64,000 nt of DNA from an uncultured Verrucomicrobia subdivision 3 bacterium. GTDB lineage: Bacteria > Verrucomicrobiota > Verrucomicrobiia > Limisphaerales > UBA11358. Below are positions 61,923-64,000 of this stretch, in pieces (within the stretch, counting starts at the first letter, position 1; every line of letters begins with the position of its first letter). The stretch lies in assembly GCA_903922735.1 (NCBI GenBank), contig CAIXUZ010000045.1, forward strand, positions 44,412-108,411. Reading direction: 5' to 3'. Made by a program: the position numbers and the translations under genes. The notes beneath the pieces were generated by a model, which saw only the letters and a program-made list of their open reading frames with translations, did not search any database and was not told the origin of the DNA.

Positions 61923-62975
61923 TCATAGCTTCACGAGCGAACGGGTCCGGAGGGAGGTTTCCTCCGCCTCGCAAATTTCGAGCGCGGTGACGCCATCGCG
62001 CGCGGTCACGACCGAGCAAGGCCGATGGCCGGCAATGCAATCAACGAAGTAGCGCGTTTCGGCTCCGTAGCCATCCGGACCAGCACATGGAACGGTGCGC
62101 GGCGGCTTACTGGTTTCAGAGACGATTAGCGCCCCTGCCCCACGCATCAAATCAAAATCCAGCGTGGCTCGCTCGCAGTGCAGCGTGTAAGTCATGTTGA
62201 AACCCTGCGTCAACAGCCAGCTGCCCTCCGCATAAACCGCCGGCCCGTCAGCAAAGCCATACTGCGTCACCACATGATTAATAGAACCGCCCGCCTCCAC
62301 CACGCCGGAGGAAAAAACCGTCCGGGGCCGGCCAAAAAGATAATTGACGAAGTCGGTGTCGTGAATGTGCAGATCAAACAGCGCGCCGCCCAGATCGCTT
62401 CCCGCGCCGGTGTAGGTGCCCGGCCGGCTCCAGGCCGGCAGCTCGGAAACGCGCCGGAACCGCGCGGCCAGAACCGAGCCGAAAGTTTTTTCCGCCACCA
62501 CCTGCTTAAGCCAGGCCCAACCCGGCCAGAAGCGCATGCACATGGCCGGCATCAGGATTCCCAGCGAACTTTCTGCCACTGCTGCAATTTCCCGCGCCGC
62601 CGCCGAGGTGCGGGCCAAAGGCTTTTCGCACAAGACATGCCGTCCCGCCCGAAGCGCGGCGATGACCTGCGCAGGATGCATCGGCGTCGGCGTGCAAATG
62701 TCCACCAGATCAATTTCCGGATCGGCCAGCAATGCCTCCAGCTTGCTAAAGGTTTTCACACCGGCACCGAGGTGGATATCACCGGTGCTTTTGATATTGC
62801 CGGCAATGCCGGGGATGATGCCGTTGACCGGCAACCGCATGGGATCACATACAGCCGCTACACGCGCCGCCGGATTTTCGAGGTAGGCCCGCAGATGCGT
62901 GACGCCCATGAAACCAAGACCGACGACGGCGACATTCAACGGGCGTGCGGTTTTTCCGGATGAAGAGTTTGGCAT
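61923..62975 (-). CDS. Gfo/Idh/MocA-family oxidoreductase, cytoplasmic
   Basis: 350 aa, no signal peptide. NAD(P)-binding VAVVGLGFMGVTHLRAYLEN at about 15-34, VAAVCDP, DICTPTPMHPAQVIAALRAG, RHVLCEKPLARTSAAA with the EKP motif. The C-terminal half has GGALFDLHIHDTDFVNYLFG with the catalytic His/Asp pair. Acts on a sugar or inositol after uptake. It lies 11 nt after the epimerase gene and 22 nt before the transporter gene. Confidence 0.93.
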   Translation of the reverse strand: MPNSSSGKTARPLNVAVVGLGFMGVTHLRAYLENPAARVAAVCDPMRLPVNGIIPGIAGNIKSTGDIHLGAGVKTFSKLEALLADPEIDLVDICTPTPMHPAQVIAALRAGRHVLCEKPLARTSAAAREIAAVAESSLGILMPAMCMRFWPGWAWLKQVVAEKTFGSVLAARFRRVSELPAWSRPGTYTGAGSDLGGALFDLHIHDTDFVNYLFGRPRTVFSSGVVEAGGSINHVVTQYGFADGPAVYAEGSWLLTQGFNMTYTLHCERATLDFDLMRGAGALIVSETSKPPRTVPCAGPDGYGAETRYFVDCIAGHRPCSVVTARDGVTALEICEAEETSLRTRSLVKL

Positions 62976-62986
62976 GATAAAAATAA

Positions 62987-63838
62987 TCAGGCGAGTTGCT
63001 CGACCATTGCTTTGGCAGCGCGCATATCCGCAACGCGGCTCGTGCCCGCCTCGCGTTCAATCACGAAGTGGCCCGCATAATCGGCAGCTTTGATCGCCGC
63101 GAAGAAGGCCCGCCAATCAACCTCGCCCGTGCCGACGACGACTTCTTCGCCCCATGTTCCGGGCATCTTGGTGCGCCGGGCATCCTTGATATGAACCTGC
63201 CGGATCCAAGGCGTAAGAAGCCGCAGCGCGCCGGGTACGTCGTCCCGGCCATAGAGGAGGACGTTGGCCGGATCAAAATTGACGCCAAGGTTGGGGCGAT
63301 TCACCGCGCGCAGAATAGCCGCCAGTTCCCCGGCGGATTCCTGTCCGGTTTCCAAACCCAGTTCGATCTTCCGTTCCGCGAAAATATCCGCCACCAAACC
63401 AAGCCGCTCCGCCAGCTTATGGAAATCAGAATCGCGCTGGTCATGCGGCAGAAAGCCAGCGTGAAAGGTCACCAGCTTCAAGCCGAGTGTTTCCGCAAGC
63501 GCCGCGGTCGCCTGAATATTCTTCAAGTTCTGCGGCCAGGTGGCGTCCGGCGCAATGCCACCGGTCCGTCGGATGGTTTCGAGCGTCGAGTAATCTTCGC
63601 CGACGCAACCAAACATGCCGGAAACAATGGTGATTCCGTTGTTTTGAAATTCGGCAGCAGCCCGGCCCCAGATTGCGGGCGATTCCCGAAGCGGATCCAG
63701 GGCAAGCTGCACCCGGCGGACGCCCGTGGCGAGAATTTTTCCGGCAAGTTCGCCCGGGCTGGCGCACTGCAACGACCAACTACAAACAGCCAGGCGTTCA
63801 ATCAGGGCGGTTTTGACCGGATTCATTTTGCGTTTCAA
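62987..63838 (-). CDS. Sugar phosphate isomerase/epimerase (xylose-isomerase-like TIM barrel)
   Basis: 283 aa. TIM-barrel family AP_endonuc_2: VCSWSLQCASPGELAGKILA, LKLVTFHAGFLPHDQRDS, IELGLETGQESAGELAAILR (metal Glu), NLGVNFDPANVLLYGRD (Asp/Asn), WIRQVHIKDARRTKMPGTWG (His/Lys) and FVIEREAG (Glu). The metal site looks complete. Start may be MKRKMNPV at 63838 or MNPV at 63826. First gene of the minus-strand sugar operon; likely converts a keto-sugar made or used by the oxidoreductases nearby. Confidence 0.9.
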   Translation of the reverse strand: MKRKMNPVKTALIERLAVCSWSLQCASPGELAGKILATGVRRVQLALDPLRESPAIWGRAAAEFQNNGITIVSGMFGCVGEDYSTLETIRRTGGIAPDATWPQNLKNIQATAALAETLGLKLVTFHAGFLPHDQRDSDFHKLAERLGLVADIFAERKIELGLETGQESAGELAAILRAVNRPNLGVNFDPANVLLYGRDDVPGALRLLTPWIRQVHIKDARRTKMPGTWGEEVVVGTGEVDWRAFFAAIKAADYAGHFVIEREAGTSRVADMRAAKAMVEQLA

Positions 63839-63919
63839 TTCAGGGTTATGCGGGGGACTGAAATCAGATTAGGGGTTAATTCATTTTTTGTCCATCACGC
63901 CGGCAGGCCGGTAGTGTCT

Positions 63920-63990
63920 TAATCTTATTCTTAATCGTGATAATGGTTCCAAGGGGATTAAGATTAGGATTACGACTGGGATTAGGACCC
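63920..63990. repeat. AATC/GATTA-rich degenerate repeat
   Basis: cttaatcttattcttaatcg is followed on the same strand by its near inverse, gattaagattaggattacga, then ctgggattagga. It forms a long imperfect inverted repeat upstream of the epimerase operon, in a style common between genes of this phylum. Confidence 0.6.
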
Positions 63991-64000
63991 ACGCCGGCAG

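Overview
The window looks like chromosomal DNA of a Verrucomicrobiota bacterium, most like the Pedosphaera/Limisphaerales group. This rests on very long secreted proteins built of autotransporter-associated beta-strand repeats, a DUF1559-like prepilin with an [19 protein letters not shown] helix, a Tat-exported Gfo/Idh/MocA oxidoreductase beside a DUF1080 lipoprotein, and a GH29 fucosidase. The assignment is from gene content only; no 16S is present.

Layout. (1) 1-10.9 kb, minus strand: the start of one beta-strand-repeat exoprotein (cut by the window edge), then a 2844-aa exoprotein that starts with a C39/papain-like cysteine peptidase domain and is followed by PPC, TIG-like, four Ig-like and many beta-strand repeats, plus a membrane-anchored 292-aa partner encoded just upstream. 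(2) 11.0-29.8 kb, minus strand: a composite defence island. Read in the direction of transcription it is hsdM1, a DUF262/HNH/EVE-like fusion, an unknown 205-aa gene, hsdM2, abiEi-abiEii, a low-complexity 44-codon ORF, a SANT/Myb-like DNA-binding protein, a 45-codon stub of hsdS, a DUF4062-ATPase fusion (PtuA-like), an HNH nuclease (PtuB-like), hsdS broken by an ISL3-family insertion with an 8-bp target duplication, hsdR, a small zinc-ribbon-like protein and a LuxR-type regulator. Most junctions are ATGA or TAATG stop/start overlaps, so this looks like one or two long translationally coupled operons in which other defence systems are nested inside a type I restriction-modification locus. (3) 29.8-37.6 kb, plus strand: a mobile-element-like module with a highly structured noncoding leader, RadC-like protein, CobS/MoxR-like AAA ATPase with a possible VWA-like partner, DUF6573, a second AAA ATPase and a tyrosine integrase. 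(4) 37.6-40.5 kb: two ankyrin-repeat genes around a gene split by a -1 shift exactly at a C CCA AAG heptamer. (5) 40.8-44.5 kb, minus strand: a minimal integrative element (VirE_N/BT4734-like primase, small ORFs, AlpA-like protein, tyrosine integrase) next to tRNA-Pro(GGG). (6) 44.7-64 kb: host-like genes: prepilin, GH28-like beta-helix enzyme, secreted alpha-helical putative hydrolase, a 1556-aa hybrid histidine kinase with about seven PAS domains, a plus-strand DUF1080-oxidoreductase-fucosidase cluster and a minus-strand epimerase-oxidoreductase-transporter operon. The last two clusters probably act together in glycan or keto-sugar metabolism.

The most unusual feature is the DUF4062-PtuA/PtuB pair sitting inside hsdS, flanked by a 36-bp direct repeat derived from the hsdS 5' end, which makes it look like an exchangeable defence cassette. 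The second is the DUF262-HNH protein carrying a C-terminal EVE/PUA-like module, a plausible modification-sensing nuclease.
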